Source: Rhizoctonia solani
Lineage: Eukaryota > Basidiomycota > Agaricomycetes > Cantharellales > Ceratobasidiaceae
Direction of reading: 5' to 3'
Length of the DNA stretch: 64,000 bases
NCBI RefSeq assembly: GCF_016906535.1
Contig: NC_057385.1
Location: 1,736,001 to 1,800,000 of the forward strand
Part shown: positions 23,801 through 36,264 of the stretch, in pieces
How positions within the stretch are numbered: position 1 is the first letter of the stretch
How the letters are laid out: the number at the start of each line of letters is the position of its first letter
Notes under the pieces: model-generated
Told to the model about the DNA's origin: nothing
The model's database searches: none
The model's input: only the letters and a program-made list of their open reading frames with translations
Position numbers and translations under genes: made by a program

Positions 23801-24925
23801 TTATTCGTCATCATCATCCTCCCAGTTGCTGTCCTCCAGGTTGTTGCGAGCCTATCAGGAGTCAGGAAGATTAGTCAAAGAGTCAGCTAACATAATCGAA
23901 TCACACGACTTACGTTCTCATGAGTGCCTGTGAAGTACCCGATGGCATCTGCGAAGACCTCCTCAGCAATGGTTTGGCCAATCTAAATCAAACATTAGTT
24001 TATAGCAGAGAGTGTTACAGTTAAACGTACATCAAACTCGTCATCTTTCTCCTCGAAATAATGAAAGAAGCTACCGTGTCGATACTGATAGGTTCATCAT
24101 CCTTGAGGCGCTTTTCAATTTCCTCCATATCAGGACGGGGACGCAACTTCGTCAATGCATTAGCGGGATCCTTCCACTCGATCTCAGTACCCTATATACC
24201 TTGGTTAAACTACCTGACACAATGTATAAGCACCAACCGAAATATCAATGTCGCGTTCCCAGTTGAAGTCGATCATGACATTAGTCACACCATTTGCATC
24301 GGGGGTAGAATCTTCGGGAGAAACCTCAGGTGGAGCAGAGTACTTGTAATATTTCTTTAGGACATTGTTGCTGAAAAACGGATTCTCGTCGAAATGCTAT
24401 CCCGGATCGTAAAATTAGAGAGCTTTCCTGGTGTATTTAAATATATCGCTCACAAATTCAATGGTGAAGGCACGGTGTTCATTAGGGTCACGTTCGACCC
24501 ACACATCACGAAGATAGGTCATAGCTTCAGCATCCTTTGAGTCCAACAAGTGCTGGCCAATCTCTGAGTGTTGGCCAAGTGCAATTCCCCAGAAGTTTTT
24601 TTGAGAAGCAAAAGTCTTGCGACGAGACTCATAGAGGGGTTTCAAAATCTTGAGAGCGGCAAGCTCTGTATAGTATGTAAGTAAAAGCTCATTCTTTTAC
24701 TATAAAACATTACTTGCCTACTGCAATCTCAGCACGGATTTGGGCTTAGTTGAGCGTGAAACATTAGCATATAAGTACTATAATCACGAAGTTATAATAA
24801 GCGCCCTCACTTCTTTCCAGTTCTTTCATGAGCTTCTCCTCCTCGGGCTCGAGCTCGCGAACTTCAAGTACCCAAGGCTTCTCCTCTTTGGGATTATCAG
24901 ATCCAACGCCTCGCTTCACGGCCAT
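23801..24925 (-). CDS. NAP-family histone chaperone, SET/Vps75-like
   Basis: Binds histones H3-H4 or H2A-H2B and assists nucleosome assembly and histone modification. Start MAVKRGVGSDNPKEEKPWVL; a dimerisation-helix region ELEPEEEKLMKELERSE; after short introns LKPLYESRRKTFASQKNFWG (the SET/NAP earmuff start), TYLRDVWVERDPNEHRAFTI, then FHFDENPFFSNNVLKKYYKY and DFNWERDIDI. The protein ends with a helical segment and the acidic tail NLEDSNWEDDDDE typical of the family, stop TAA 23801-23803. About 270 residues, the size of Vps75/SET rather than the longer NAP1. Several introns of about 50 nt. No frame breaks noticed. Confidence 0.88.
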
Positions 24926-25259
24926 ATTATTGAATAGAGAAGATGTAGAGGAGAAATACGATGGTATCCCAGTTGGGTGGCGCCCGGATCCAAATTTTTT
25001 GACGTTTAAGGTCGCAGTTGGACCCACGTGACTTTCAAATTAAAGTTTATGTGGTATATAGCTTGGCACTGAGACACGAACACATAGTTAAATATCGAGG
25101 GATGGCAAGACCCGAAATAGATACACGCGCAGAAGAAGACCAACAATAAAAAATCGAAAGGAGCACCAGAGAAGATAAGGTTCACGTGACCCCGTAAGAA
25201 TGTTGCCCTTGTGGCACATCGTAACAATTGGGTAGGATATGAAAAGTGCTTGAGTTGAA
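24926..25259. other. Spacer between the NAP-family gene start and the RecQ gene end
   Basis: Both neighbours are on the minus strand. It carries CACGTG at 25025-25030, 99 bp upstream of the histone chaperone start, and a second CACGTG at 25184-25189. No coding exon seen. Confidence 0.5.
25025..25030. promoter_or_regulatory. CACGTG E-box upstream of the NAP-family gene
   Basis: CACGTGAC, 99 bp upstream of the start codon at 24925 (minus strand). One of the start-proximal E-boxes in the window. Confidence 0.4.
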
Positions 25260-28200
25260 TTACTGGCGGGCGCCTCTGTGGCTTCCACGGTAGAACGAAG
25301 GGTCATTGTCGTATGGTTTATAGGGCTTCCTTGAATGGTTCCCAGACAATGATCTTCCTCTTGTCGAGGTCGCCTTTGTTGTGGTTGTCTTGCTTCCCTG
25401 TGCCCTTGAAGTGTGCCTTTGCCTTAGGTAGTCGTAGCTACCATCGGGAGCAGGGGTGTAGCCTGCAGCGAAGCATTCAGCGTCAATAAGGGTAAAAAGC
25501 TGCCCCCAGTTCACACCGACCATGCTTCCAAAGAGTGTGTGAGATGTCAACTTGGATGCAGTGAGCCGTGGAGAGGTTATTCCAATAGCGAAGCGAGCGA
25601 TCATACGAGGATCATCACGGTCTAAGCATGTATCAAGGATGTTTCTCAATGCTATTGGGTCCACCCTAGCGATATAGTTCGGGTTGAATTCAACGCCTTC
25701 TCCAGTCAGGCATTGCGTACATGCTCCACAGCTCCCATATGGCACGGCTTTCTCATCTCCAAAGTACACCGCAAGGGAGTGGGCGAGACCTAAAATCTTG
25801 ATGCATGTGTAAACTGTGGGGTGCACTGTAAAGGATGTACATACATTCATCTCCCGTTGCGAACCTCAGAACCCCTTGGATTTTCTCCATTGCCTATATA
25901 TATCAGGTGAGAGAATTGTTCAGGCCGCATATAATTAGGAAGCCGACCTCGTTTTCAGCAATCAATTGCCCATCATACAATTGATTCGCAATAGCAGATA
26001 GCAACGCAGGGTTTCCAGACGGGAGTTCCTTCAGAACCCGATAACGCTAAACCATCCATGTCAAATAGTCTTCGCTTAGCGCGATTAAACTGTACTTACA
26101 TGTCTGACCTGGGAGGCCTTGACTTCGATTGCCTTAGAAAGCTCCCAATTTTGAATAACTCGCGTTAGGTCTGCACGAGGAACTCCCGAGTGTTCAGCAG
26201 CCAGTGATACATCAATCTATTACAATGGTGAGTACGACGACCGACCGAATGCATTCCCTAAGCTTACATGATACCCTGAGGACCGAGGTTGAACATATTG
26301 GAGCACTGTTTTGGCTTCTTTTGAGCTCTTGTCTAGATTTGCCCATGATTTTTCGTCACGAATTGTGTAATCGTATATTTGATAACACGGAGTGATTGCC
26401 CTCAGAAGTCCAAATTTAAGTTCCAATTGAGCATAGAGGTTTAGCAAAACGGTAGGCTGTCATAAACCAACTCAGCAAATTAAGTTCAAGTTCTCCATAT
26501 GTATTGAATAGGCAGCACAACTCACCCGGATATCATAACTATTTCAAAGCCTACATTAGTCTTCGTTTGGAACTTCAACCAGGAACCAAAACATCCAACT
26601 CACACTCTGCTCTGTTGATAGTGGTTTGCCTCGAGTGCACCATCGGGTGCTAGGGGAATGCCAAATACTCCAGCGGTCAACCAAAGAAGAATATTGTTCG
26701 GACTGATTGTGTCCCCACGCGCAAAATTCTCTGCACATCCCATCTAGTGAGTCTTCTTAAGCAACGCGGATTAAAAGAGCCCAACCTAAAATCGGGATGT
26801 CGGCCGCGCATAAGAATAGCGTACATACTGATGGCTTCCCATCTCGTCCAGCACGCCCAACTTCCTGGCTAGAAGTTCAACAGCATTATGAATCGGCTGG
26901 GTTTATAACCACTAGAAGGAATTTTCTAACCTGTAATTCTCCAGCGTCTTCGGCATGTAAAGATGAATAACCTATGGTTAAAGAAAGCTGAGCGTCGGAC
27001 CAGGGAGCATAGCTGAACTAGGGACACACCTGTCTCAAATCTGCTTTGTCGATTCCCATGCCAAATGCAATTGTACACACTACGATGCCATCCGCGGAAG
27101 CCATGAACCAACTCTGGACATTCGTACGTGTCTCACTGGGCAACCCAGCGTGATAAACCTCGGATTCTATACCCCGAGCCCGAAGCCTGGATTGGCATTC
27201 TGTGGTATGCGACTGCAACGTTCTGAAACGCATTCGTTTAGAGAGCGAAACTCTTGGGAAGCGAAGAGGATTAAACCGACACATAGATTACAACTGGCCC
27301 ATCCCTATTTTGCAACATTGGAACAAGCTGGTTAATTTTATCGTCCAAGTCTGTAGCAGTCTAATAACTGATCAGACCCGAATCTATGATTATCCAAATA
27401 GGCAGCTTACTTTGACTCGGAAAGCCAAATTAGGACGATATACAGGGACCTTGAATATTCCTGCCTTGGTATCAATATGGAACGAGTTGCAAATATCTTC
27501 CGCAACTTGATTGGTCGCCGTGGCTGTTAAACATAGTACACGGGAGATGTTGAACTCTTCTACGAAACGGGCAATTTTGAGATACTCGGGACGGAAAGAG
27601 GCGCCCCACTATACGGAAAAAACCGAAACAAGGTTTGATGAATGACGATAACTTTGGTGTACACCAATGACTTACTTGGGAGATACAATGTGATTCATCA
27701 ACTGCGAGGAGGTTGATACTACATACGAAGGGTAGATAAAGATACGCTCCGTTGGTGGCACAAGTAGACTCACTTGACTTGACTCATGAGTTGTATAAAA
27801 TTCTCGTTGTTCAGTCTATCATAACATGAGTTTCAGCATGTCCTATGTAAAGAATATCTTACTTTTCGGGAGCAACATAAAGCAACTTCAAGTCACCACT
27901 AAGAACACCGTCTTTGACAACTTTAGCCTGCTCTGCGGTTAAAGTACTTCATATACGAAACACGTTCGTTTGGTCGCTTCGAATTCAATGCATCTAAATT
28001 AGACTTACCTGTCCCAGCTAGCTGCCTTGACCCTTCGACGAACCAAGGCGTCCACCTGGTCTCGCATAAGTGAAATGAGCGGGCTAATGACCAGTGTAAT
28101 ACCGCGGTCAAAGCACAATGCTGGTACTTGGTAGCACAAACTGAAAATAAATTATTTTAGAGCCTCAAGCCCTCTATAACTAAGGAAAGATAGAGTATTA

Positions 28201-28394
28201 CCTCTTGCCACCGGCGGTAGGAAACAAAACTAGCGCACTCTTGTTGTGTACAACAAGACGCTCGATGGCCTGGTAGCAAGGTTGAATTAGATCCTTCAAC
28301 TTTCTCTTAAGGAATACAACATTACCTGCTCTTGAGCCAGCCTAAATGAAGGAAACTGAAAAACGTCTTTGAGAATCTGGCGCGCTTTCTCCAT
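25260..28394 (-). CDS. RecQ-family ATP-dependent DNA helicase
   Basis: 3'-5' DNA helicase of genome maintenance. Start [14 protein letters not shown], with FRLAQEQAIERLV. Walker A is PTAGGKSLCYQVP, split by an intron. Then [18 protein letters not shown], the DExH box as [10 protein letters not shown], a repeat domain 2 segment with KADLRQV and GIDK, and the arginine-finger motif [14 protein letters not shown] (about 26850). A zinc-binding RQC part contains [18 protein letters not shown]. The C-terminus holds a short winged-helix-like segment ([19 protein letters not shown]) and a basic Ser/Arg-rich tail ending RGSHRGARQ. About 15-18 short introns. No HRDC domain is apparent, so it resembles RECQ1/RECQ5-type or small fungal RecQ proteins more than Sgs1. 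Motif evidence is strong; the exact orthology is not. Confidence 0.92.
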
Positions 28395-28775
28395 CTTCGT
28401 TGGTGTGTTGGCCGTTACGGAGTGACCAGTGCCACAAAAGTAATGTAGTCGAAAACTAAGTGGCGTAATGGACAAATGTCAACACAGGTCAACTTCAGCC
28501 ACCCATTAGTTCAGCAAATAGAAAAACAGAATGCAATTGTTTCAAACACACAGATATGCATGACCGCGATCCCACACGCCATTTGGAGTGAAAAAAATAA
28601 CAAAAGTAAAATCGAGTTAAAAAGAATCAACAAGTACATTCCAAGACCAAGTATATAGCAAGCTGTCTCAAAGAATAAAACCAGAATGAGAAAGCAACCA
28701 GTAAACGGCAGGCCAAGACAATAGTGATAGGATCAAGAGAAGAGAAAACAGTCCCAGAAAAAGCTACAGATAAAT
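28395..28775. other. Spacer upstream of RecQ, including the 3' UTR of the MIT gene
   Basis: About 380 bp, A-rich on the plus strand from 28500 to 28760. Both neighbouring genes are on the minus strand, so it holds the RecQ promoter and the transcription end of the MIT-domain gene. No gene visible. Confidence 0.5.
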
Positions 28776-31700
28776 TCACTCCTCTAACCATCGCTCTGTC
28801 TTCTTGACAAACTTGTCCATCAAAAGCCCCAGGTCTCGCACAACAAATGTGAGAACAACCGTGGCGAAGAACTCGCTAGCAGCATGCAAGCGCATTTCAA
28901 TCTGATTCCGCACACTGCTTGAGACAGGAAGATATCTCGGATGATGCCGGTCTTGTAGCGCCAGAATGTGTTTATCTATTATAGATTAGATTACCATGGT
29001 GAGAAGCAGTTACAATCAGATAAAACATAGCACTCACCAAACAATTCAGCGGCCGTAAATAACCTCTTTAGTAATTCAGCGTAGTTTGCTGGCGAGTCCA
29101 CACTCTTGCCGTTTGTAATCCGGTCGAATCCACGCATGATCTTGTCCGTCATCCCTCCACGCTTCTTAATTACTCCCTCCCCAACACCGAGCTTCTTGCT
29201 ATACTCCCCATTCAAGGAATCGCAGTGCTTGGTCCACTCCTCCAACCGCTTCAAAAATTCTTCGCCCCCACGGCGGCCCGAGAAGAACCCTTCACTGCAT
29301 TCTCGTAGTCCAATAAGGTGGTCTACCAATGACTCGAGCACGCGCAGCTTGTCAGGCACATTGACCAATTTGGCGCCGCCTTGAGACCACACTTCGTGTG
29401 GCACATGCAATTTGGGAGTCAAGTACCCGCCTGATTGGCGGGTAAGAGAGACCAGCAAACAACCCATGAGATAAAACGGCCTTCGGTGTTGAGAATCTGG
29501 AGGTGGAGCAGGCTTAGTGCTCAGGGGTACGCTGGCCCCGACAATATGCACAACAAGACTGGGAGAGCCCCCTGTGCTTTGCGCGGGAACTAGAGGTATG
29601 CCCGCAGCACCGAGCGCCACGCCCCAAGGAACAGGCGATGCCATCCCTCTACCAAATATCACACGCGAATGGGATGTACTACTCTTGCGCGGACCCGAAG
29701 CTAGGCTCGAACCCACATTGGTAGTCGGCATGTCCGGTCGCCGACCAGGTTGGCTCGAGGCGCGCAATCGGCCAGGTGCAATCCCGAGACGGGTCGCAGC
29801 CCCAGCCGGGAGGGCATCGGCAGTTAGACGTGTGGTAGGTGCAGAAGGGATAACGGAGGGCGGGGGGACTGACACAATTGGCGTTTGTTGAGAGCTCGTT
29901 GGCGTTTGAGGGAGGGCTGGTAATTGAGGCTGTTGCTGCTGCAAAGCTTGCTGAAGTGCGGAACTATGACTAATTGACGGCTGAGCCGACCTGCGTCGCT
30001 GTGCAATGCTACCTTGAGATGTTGATGTATTCACAAGCATGCCATTTTCCATTGCGGAGCTATTCGGTCCAGGCATGATTACACTGGACTTTTCGACTGA
30101 TGCCGAAAAGCTGGTTGGAACGGTTGATACTGTCCCAGCGCTCGAAGGGCCGTCAGATCCCCTTGATGAAGTTGAACTGCTTGTGTCTCCACGGGGTCGT
30201 TGAATAACGTCTACGCCCGCACCAGAGCGAAGAACGTCCACATTCGAGATGGGCAGACGGGGTGTAACAGGAGACCCCGATGGATGGGGTGGTAATTCCC
30301 TCATCTCTCGTGCAATGCTCGTCCCTGCATCCCTCCCTAGACTCATCACTCTCGAACGGTACGCCTCGCTCGTGGATCGATATCCCTCGGCAACAGGTTG
30401 TTGATGGGAGTGTAAATCCGTGGGGACAACGGTCCATGGTTCACTCTCCGTACCACTAGAGGCTTCTCGATCCCGCTCGCGTTCTTCGGCCAAAGGACCA
30501 AGGCCAAGGCGCTCATTGCCGGAACCGGAACGCTTGTGCCCGGCTGCGGAGCCAGTACGCATGCGACTCGGCTGAGTTTGTACATGTGCGGGTGCGGATG
30601 GAGGTACTGCATAAGATCGACGGTGAGGCGAATGGGAATCGGTTCGAGAGCCAGAACCAGCCGAGGTGGATTGAGAGCGGTTTACCCGGGCAGGAGCAGG
30701 TGCTCCGTTTGACCATTGAGCCTGAGGTTGAGATGGGGGTTGCGGAAGGGAATATAGCGGCTGTACACTCGGCAGGGGGAGTGGTCCATTTGGTATAGGG
30801 CGCATAGGAGGGATATGAGAGCCGCGTTCTCGTTGGGGCGTGATAGTAGATGTGGGGGAGATGGGCGTTGGCTGGTACTCTGTGGGAGTTGCATGATCAT
30901 AGTCATCCGGACTAGGGCTGGGACTGGGACTGGGACTGGGACTAAAGGATAGAATATGCTCGGCACGGGTTGCATGGTGGGCAGCATAGTCGAGTCCGGA
31001 AGCGCGGTCATACGAGACAAAGGCAGATCCAATTGTCTCGGCAGGGGTCTGAACATCGTCATATTCGTGCTCGTTGCTAATAGAGTATGGCTCCGTATGG
31101 AATCCAGTGCTGTGCTCGTAGTCTGGGGAATCCTCGTGGTGATCGGGGGATATGGATGCCTGTTGGCCTGAGTCCATCTGGTATATGAGTGAAAGGATCT
31201 GCATGCGGTCTGCGTACGTGTCGTGCTGCAATACAATAAGCAACATGTGAAAACATTTATAGTAAATATGCTTACAATCGACTTGAGCCTGCGGACTTCG
31301 TCCTCTCTGGCGGCATCGCTTCGGCGCCTAACACCCGCCCGTCGTCTCTCGGCACCTTCTCCTCGCATAACACGATCCATTACCTCTTTGAGAAGTGTAA
31401 CGCTCTTTCCGTACGCCGCAATCGCCGCAAGGGGTTCTTCTCCAGCACTGTCGATGCGCACAGCCTCCTGGGCCAGCTCAAGGGCCGCTGTCAACGCCCG
31501 CCGCGACGAGGGCGGTCGAGTCGACGACGCCGACGACCCCCCAGGCGTCTGAGGCGTCTGCATCCTCGGCGGTGAGTATGGAGAAGGGCCCCGTCGAGAA
31601 GAAGACGCCAGCGACTCGTTGGATGAGCCTGAAAATGAAGATATATGAACATGAGAATAAATTCACAATTAATCGATTATCTCAACTCACGCAGCGTGGC

Positions 31701-31808
31701 CGACCGCGTGGGTGGTGTCGAGTATGTCGAAGCGAATGGGTGGGACGGTTGGCTAGCACTCTCCCAGCTTAGCGCGCTCGATGCACTGTACGCCGCGCTC
31801 CGCTCCAT
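28776..31808 (-). CDS. Large MIT-domain protein (about 952 aa)
   Basis: Four exons (31691-31808, 31276-31628, 29038-31225, 28776-28975) add up to 953 codons in frame. Start MERSAAYSASSALSWESASQ. An MIT (microtubule interacting and trafficking) three-helix domain spans about residues 84-175: ALTAALELAQEAVRIDSAGE, AIAAYGKSVTLLKEVMD, then after the intron HDTYADRMQILSLIYQ. A long Ser/Pro-rich, probably disordered region follows, with (SP)n from a GGGACT-type repeat. The conserved C-terminal part includes RPFYLMGCLLVSLTRQSGGY, LPTPKLHVPHEVWSQGG-like and EEFLKRLEEWTKHCDSLN, ending KKTERWLEE. MIT domains bind ESCRT-III tails or microtubule-linked partners; the C-terminal function is unknown to me. 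No frame breaks in 3 kb. Three small MIT-only paralogues lie upstream on the same strand. Confidence 0.85.
30915..30943. repeat. GGGACT hexanucleotide repeat, coding (Ser-Pro)n
   Basis: About five GGGACT/GGGCTG-like units within exon 3 of the large MIT gene. On the minus strand it encodes alternating Ser-Pro. A length-variable repeat is likely. Confidence 0.75.
31226..31275 (-). other. Phase-0 intron splitting the MIT domain of the large gene
   Basis: 50 nt, GTAAGC donor and TTGCAG acceptor. Located after KSI and immediately before HDTYADR. The same site is used in the three small MIT genes. Confidence 0.85.
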
Positions 31809-33070
31809 AGAGTACTAGAATGGATGTGATCAGCCAGACCTCCTGCAACCACAGGAGTCCAAACGAGGCCCCTAACGCTGGGCGCTACTTGATTGGAAAA
31901 TCGCCCTTGTTTCCCATTTCGGATCGGCTCAATCAAACTATTATTCTCAAACATCCGGCTCTCTTCGATTTCTGTCTGAAGCACCATTCAACCTAGCCTC
32001 GCGAAGTGCTCCCGATACCATCCGAATACTCTCTGCTCTCCCTTGTTCACTGATTAGCCGTACAGAGGTTGGGCTAGTGCGTCTTCTGGCAACATACGCC
32101 AATTCCTACCCTGAGCCTGAGATATCAAATCTGGTATTTTTTTCGAGTTGTCTAACTACACATGGTTTGAATTGCGATTTTCTCTCTTGTTGGTAGTCAA
32201 GAGTCACCCTGGTTGATATCCAGGGACATATATGCACAGCAATGCGTACTCAAATTGGCTACATACCAAACTAACACACATCGTATTCTAGATTCAGATT
32301 CAGATTCAGATTCAGATTTCAACCGCAATCATTACCTGTCCAGTACACGTGCAGACGCCAATCTTTGTACAACATCGCCAAATACCTTACCCGCCTCGAT
32401 GAAATACCACCTGGCATGCACCTTGTTGCCTCTAGCTGGTCGGCCACAGCACTCATCTATAGCGTATGCAGCATCCTACGGTATGGCTGATGCCAACGTA
32501 TACAGTGGCGTTGACGGCGGTCCATTGAAATAAATGTTAGACAGCGGCTCAGAGTCGGTGTTTGTACTCGCCCGACCAATGGCTTCGGCAAATGTCTTCA
32601 ACCGAACTGCATCTAGTTTTGATGTGACATCTCCGAGAGGTTGAAACGTATTTGTACCGGGGATGACGTGAGCTTTGCCGTTCAAACGGGCGATCCCAAC
32701 CTGAGTATTTCAGACTCATCCGACTTCCAATGCAGCCGAAATCGCGCCGTATTTCAGCTGTAAGTATCCATAGTGCAACACGTTTGTTCATATTCCTATT
32801 ATAGCCTGCTATGTGGTCTGTAACTAATAGACTACACACGGTAAATAAATAGCACGGTTGCCGTATGGATAAGATAGTTACATGAATCATAGAGAAACGA
32901 GTGGCATAAAACGTGCGTCAGACATCAAACTGAATGTCTGATAAATATAACATATAGAATCCCTCCAAGGTAGAATATTTCGTGTATGAGATGGAAAGGG
33001 CTGTTGCCCTATACTGATCCCCGTAATTCAGCTTAGAACCACCCGATTCGAGCTCCAGGGTAATAGATCT
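31809..33070. other. Gene-free spacer with a hexanucleotide repeat
   Basis: Holds the promoter of the large MIT gene and the 3' end of the first small MIT gene. No exon is supported: the open frames at 32213-32533 plus and 32476-32890 minus lack splice signals or family resemblance. An (AGATTC)n repeat is at about 32290-32319. Confidence 0.5.
32290..32319. repeat. AGATTC hexanucleotide microsatellite
   Basis: About five perfect tandem copies of AGATTC in non-coding DNA upstream of the large MIT gene. A useful length-polymorphism marker. Confidence 0.85.
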
Positions 33071-33449
33071 TCAAGTCCTTCGACTATAATTAAGAACTCG
33101 TATCTGAAAGTCTCGCAGTAGCAAATCTGCCCGATTGCTGTAGGTATCGCGCTTCATAATATAGAAAAGTAAGCAATTACCATCGACCCGATATCTAACG
33201 TAGAGGACCTACCATATCCTGCAAGCCGGCTTCGATTGAGACTCTCTTTGCATTCGGATCTTGGTGCTTATTCCTGAGTATCTCGATTGCATCATCGAAT
33301 AGCCCTACAACCTCTCTGTACGCTCCTACCGCCTCCAGTGACCCGGCGTTATCCAGCTGGACCGCTTTCAACAAGACTGGAAGCGCTGCATCCAATTTAC
33401 GGCGACACGACGGCCCTTCGTAGCCCTTGCGTACGCTCAGGCTGCCCAT
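33071..33449 (-). CDS. Small MIT-only protein, copy B (about 105 aa)
   Basis: Exon 33213-33449 and exon 33071-33151 flank a 61 nt intron (33152-33212, GTAGGT donor), giving 106 codons. Start MGSLSVRKGYEG; MIT helices 1-2 are LDAALPVLLKAVQLDNAGSL and AVGAYREVVGLFDDAIEIL; after the intron RDTYSNRADLLLRDFQ matches helix 3 of the large MIT protein (HDTYADRMQIL). There is no room for any other domain. The frame stays open upstream of this ATG to about 33683, and an out-of-frame ATG at 33700 begins MSFKTLCHSVYTV, so a longer spliced N-terminus is possible. The intact frame and splice site argue for a live gene, perhaps an MIT decoy or adaptor (inference). Confidence 0.6.
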
Positions 33450-35251
33450 TGCTCTCGTACTAGATTTAGGCCGCTTTGTTTCGTGTGCCTTTGCATCGGC
33501 ACCCACTTGAAGATGGCGTTGGTCTCTGTACCCACCGCCACGCTTACTTCTATATTTCGAGTCGTTGCCGACAATACTTGACTTTGATCTTGAAATACAG
33601 CCATAAACAACCCTATTATATTTGGATAGTTCCCTAGAGCACCGTATATAATAATAATGAAGACAGTGTAGACAGAGTGACAAAGAGTCTTAAACGACAT
33701 GGTGGTGGTTCAGGTCGCAATCGTATGTGTGCTCATCGCCAAAATAGGCTCGATCAACACACATCAATGTATCAGTTCAACGTGGAGGGTGCATGTATGC
33801 TGTACGTCCGCGGTGGTTATAGATACATTATTTTCGACGTATGCCCAGCGATACCCAATCCGCATCATTGATTGGCAAGTCATAAAGATGGGCCGTGTCA
33901 TGGCACACTCCACATTCGATATATGCGCCCGCGTCCCGGCGCTTGCAATCATATATTGTCGGTTTGAACCTAAAGTTTATTCCAACCGATGCTTGTTTGC
34001 CTACTATATCCTAGTGCGACGATCATGTTCTTTGGTCGAAACTCAAAGAACCCACAGACTAGAAGTTGCTATCTACTTGCCGAGCTAGTTGGAAGGTAGT
34101 GTTTGCCTTCGCAGAAACGGCGTTGCACACCCCCTCTTCACTCACATGCACGTAGAATAGGTTAATTGCAATATACTATTTGTCATCATATCACCTTGTT
34201 CGGACATAATGGGCCAATGCGTGCCCAAATAGCTGCGATCATATTTTGGGGGGAGGAAGGGGAGCATAAATCACTAAGGCTGGGCGCGCAAAGGTACTCC
34301 TCGTCGCGTTCGACAGTGGCTCGAATACATTGATGAATCGTATGACTATTTGTATTAAATCAAATCACGTAGAGCTTTCCGGGGTCGTAGTTCACTAACT
34401 GTATCTATCAAACATCAAGCTTCGCTACTGTATTCGCATTCATACATTGTGTACCCGATAAACGGATGAGAGTTTATACCAAGTTCTCACACTATTCCTC
34501 GAACAATGAAACCAGCTGTTTGATTGGCATAGCCCAACGTTGAGTGACCATGGCTAACAAAAACGAAGGTGCGTGTGTTTCTGTGCCATAAGGCTGCGAT
34601 AACAATTCTGGTAGTTCTAATAGGCTGTATTCAACAATTTCAGCATAGGTCATATTCTATCAATCAGATCAAACCAGTGGATAGATGGCTGCGATTTAGA
34701 GATGCTATATAGTCCCCAGTTTACGTTCGATCATGTTAGCGTTACATGATCCGCCAGTTTAAGTGGCTGGTATAATTAATATTATACTGCGATAGATTAG
34801 TTATATCTTTATGAAATAATCATCGAACTGTTCTTGCTTGTAGCTATGTACACCCATGTCATATTATGACTCTATCCGTTACTACTCTCGTTAGAAGCGG
34901 GTTCGAAAGGATCGATTCTGAGAGTTACTCGCCATCTGGGTACATTTGTCAATAAAAACCATACTAAGGCAATTCAAAAAAGGTAAAAGAAGGAAGCACA
35001 TGTGGAAAAAGGACATTGGTGTGTTCAGAAAAGCTATTTTGGAGTGGCGGAAAGTATCGAATTTAGACACAAATCATCAACTCGAATTAAGGCGTGATCG
35101 AGACACCATTTCACTTTCCAAGTAGACGGTGTGCGAGACGAATCTAATGTATTATTTAGATTTTATCTCTATATTTGAGTATTTAACGTATTTGCACTGA
35201 ATTGATTAACACAGAGGATTAAACTAAACATATTGTTCCTATGGGTATCCC
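33450..35251. other. Gene-free spacer between small MIT copies B and C
   Basis: About 1.8 kb, AT-rich from 34140 to 35240. I looked for further MIT exons (the xDxYxxR helix-3 start) and found none. It holds the upstream region of copy B and the 3' UTR of copy C. Confidence 0.5.
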
Positions 35252-35745
35252 TTATTCTCCACTACTAGTATCACTGCTGCAAACTGATATTAAAAGCTGG
35301 GTCCTATTTCGATATGAATCACACTGTGAAGCCACTTGTTTTAGCAAACTACGTATTAGCTCTTTTGTATAATGTAACTCACGATCTTCTTTATTCTCAA
35401 GGAATCTTCACTATCACTATCGTCTTCCCCAATATCCCGAAGTACGCCCTCAAGCAGTTCAATAGTTCGGTTGTACGCTTCTGTCGCCTCGGGGACTGAA
35501 CCCGCGGTGTCTAGCGCAACTGCTCGATTCGCATGTTCAAGTGCGTTAAGGAGTGTAGGACGGCGGCTCATCCTTCGAGTTCCCTCGTCTTTTTCTTCGT
35601 GTTTTTCTAATAACGGAGGGCTCTCATTACTCCTTTTCTTCATAGATCGACGTACGCTACATGAAGATCGGGTGGACCCAAGTATCCCACAGCTCAGGAA
35701 AGCAAGCGTCTGGATGAGTTGTCGGCTGCAGGAACTGAGCGGCAT
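35252..35745 (-). CDS. Small MIT-only protein, copy C (about 144 aa)
   Basis: Exon 35383-35745 and exon 35252-35323 flank a 59 nt intron (35324-35382, GTGAGT donor, TTCACAG acceptor), giving 145 codons. Start MPLSSCSRQLIQTLAFLSC, then a basic/acidic linker (KKRSNESPPLLEKHEEKDEG). MIT helices 1-2: TLLNALEHANRAVALDTAG and EATEAYNRTIELLEGVL; helix 3 after the intron: CDSYRNRTQLLISV. Stop TAA 35252-35254. The hydrophobic N-terminus (TLAFLSCGILG) might be a membrane or targeting element. Closest in this window to copy D, with which it shares MPLS at the start, HANRAV in helix 1 and CDxYRxR after the intron. Confidence 0.65.
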
Positions 35746-36264
35746 AATGGTCGGGATACTAAGTGGCGGGTGGGTCGGAAGACGAGTTCATTGGATAATG
35801 TGTTTTAATGGCCAAAAGCAACGTGGGAGGGGCGTGGGTTTCTGAACAATTTTTATACCAAAATGGGTGATATCACTTCATTCTCGGCCTTGGGGTCTTG
35901 TGACATGTTAGATGAAAGTTCTGACGCGTCGCAAATACTGACTACTGGTGGCAGGTGCGGTTGTATGCATCCCCGCTTTAGACTTTGAAGTTCTTATTTA
36001 ATTGTGTGCAATTTCAAGGGTTAATTTTACCTCGTTTTATTCCGTTCATGATTTGAGGTCATCAAGATGAGCCTACTGCTCGAAGCCAATCGTGAATCAT
36101 GATCAGCAGAAATGTTGCGGGTCCGAGCAAGTGTCAAATGTGGCGAGGTTCTCCTGTCGCTCATCGAAACTAGTGAAGCATTCCTTTACTCGTCCTATGG
36201 GTCCAGGTGAAGATATAGGGATTCAACATCAGCTAGCGCAATCGTGATTGTACAACAGCCATAA
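35746..36264. other. Spacer between small MIT copies C and D
   Basis: About 520 bp with no exon recognised. It contains the copy C promoter and the copy D 3' end. Confidence 0.5.

Noticed and set aside
29517..29891. 124-codon plus-strand open frame
   Set aside because: Lies wholly antisense inside the intact 2.2 kb coding exon of the large MIT gene; a compositional shadow.
31223..31552. 109-codon plus-strand open frame
   Set aside because: Antisense to exon 2 and the intron of the large MIT gene, whose own frame is supported by the conserved MIT domain.
34860..34930. Possible tRNA B-box (GGGTTCGAAAGG)
   Set aside because: No matching A-box at the right distance and no cloverleaf stems could be drawn; no tRNA called.
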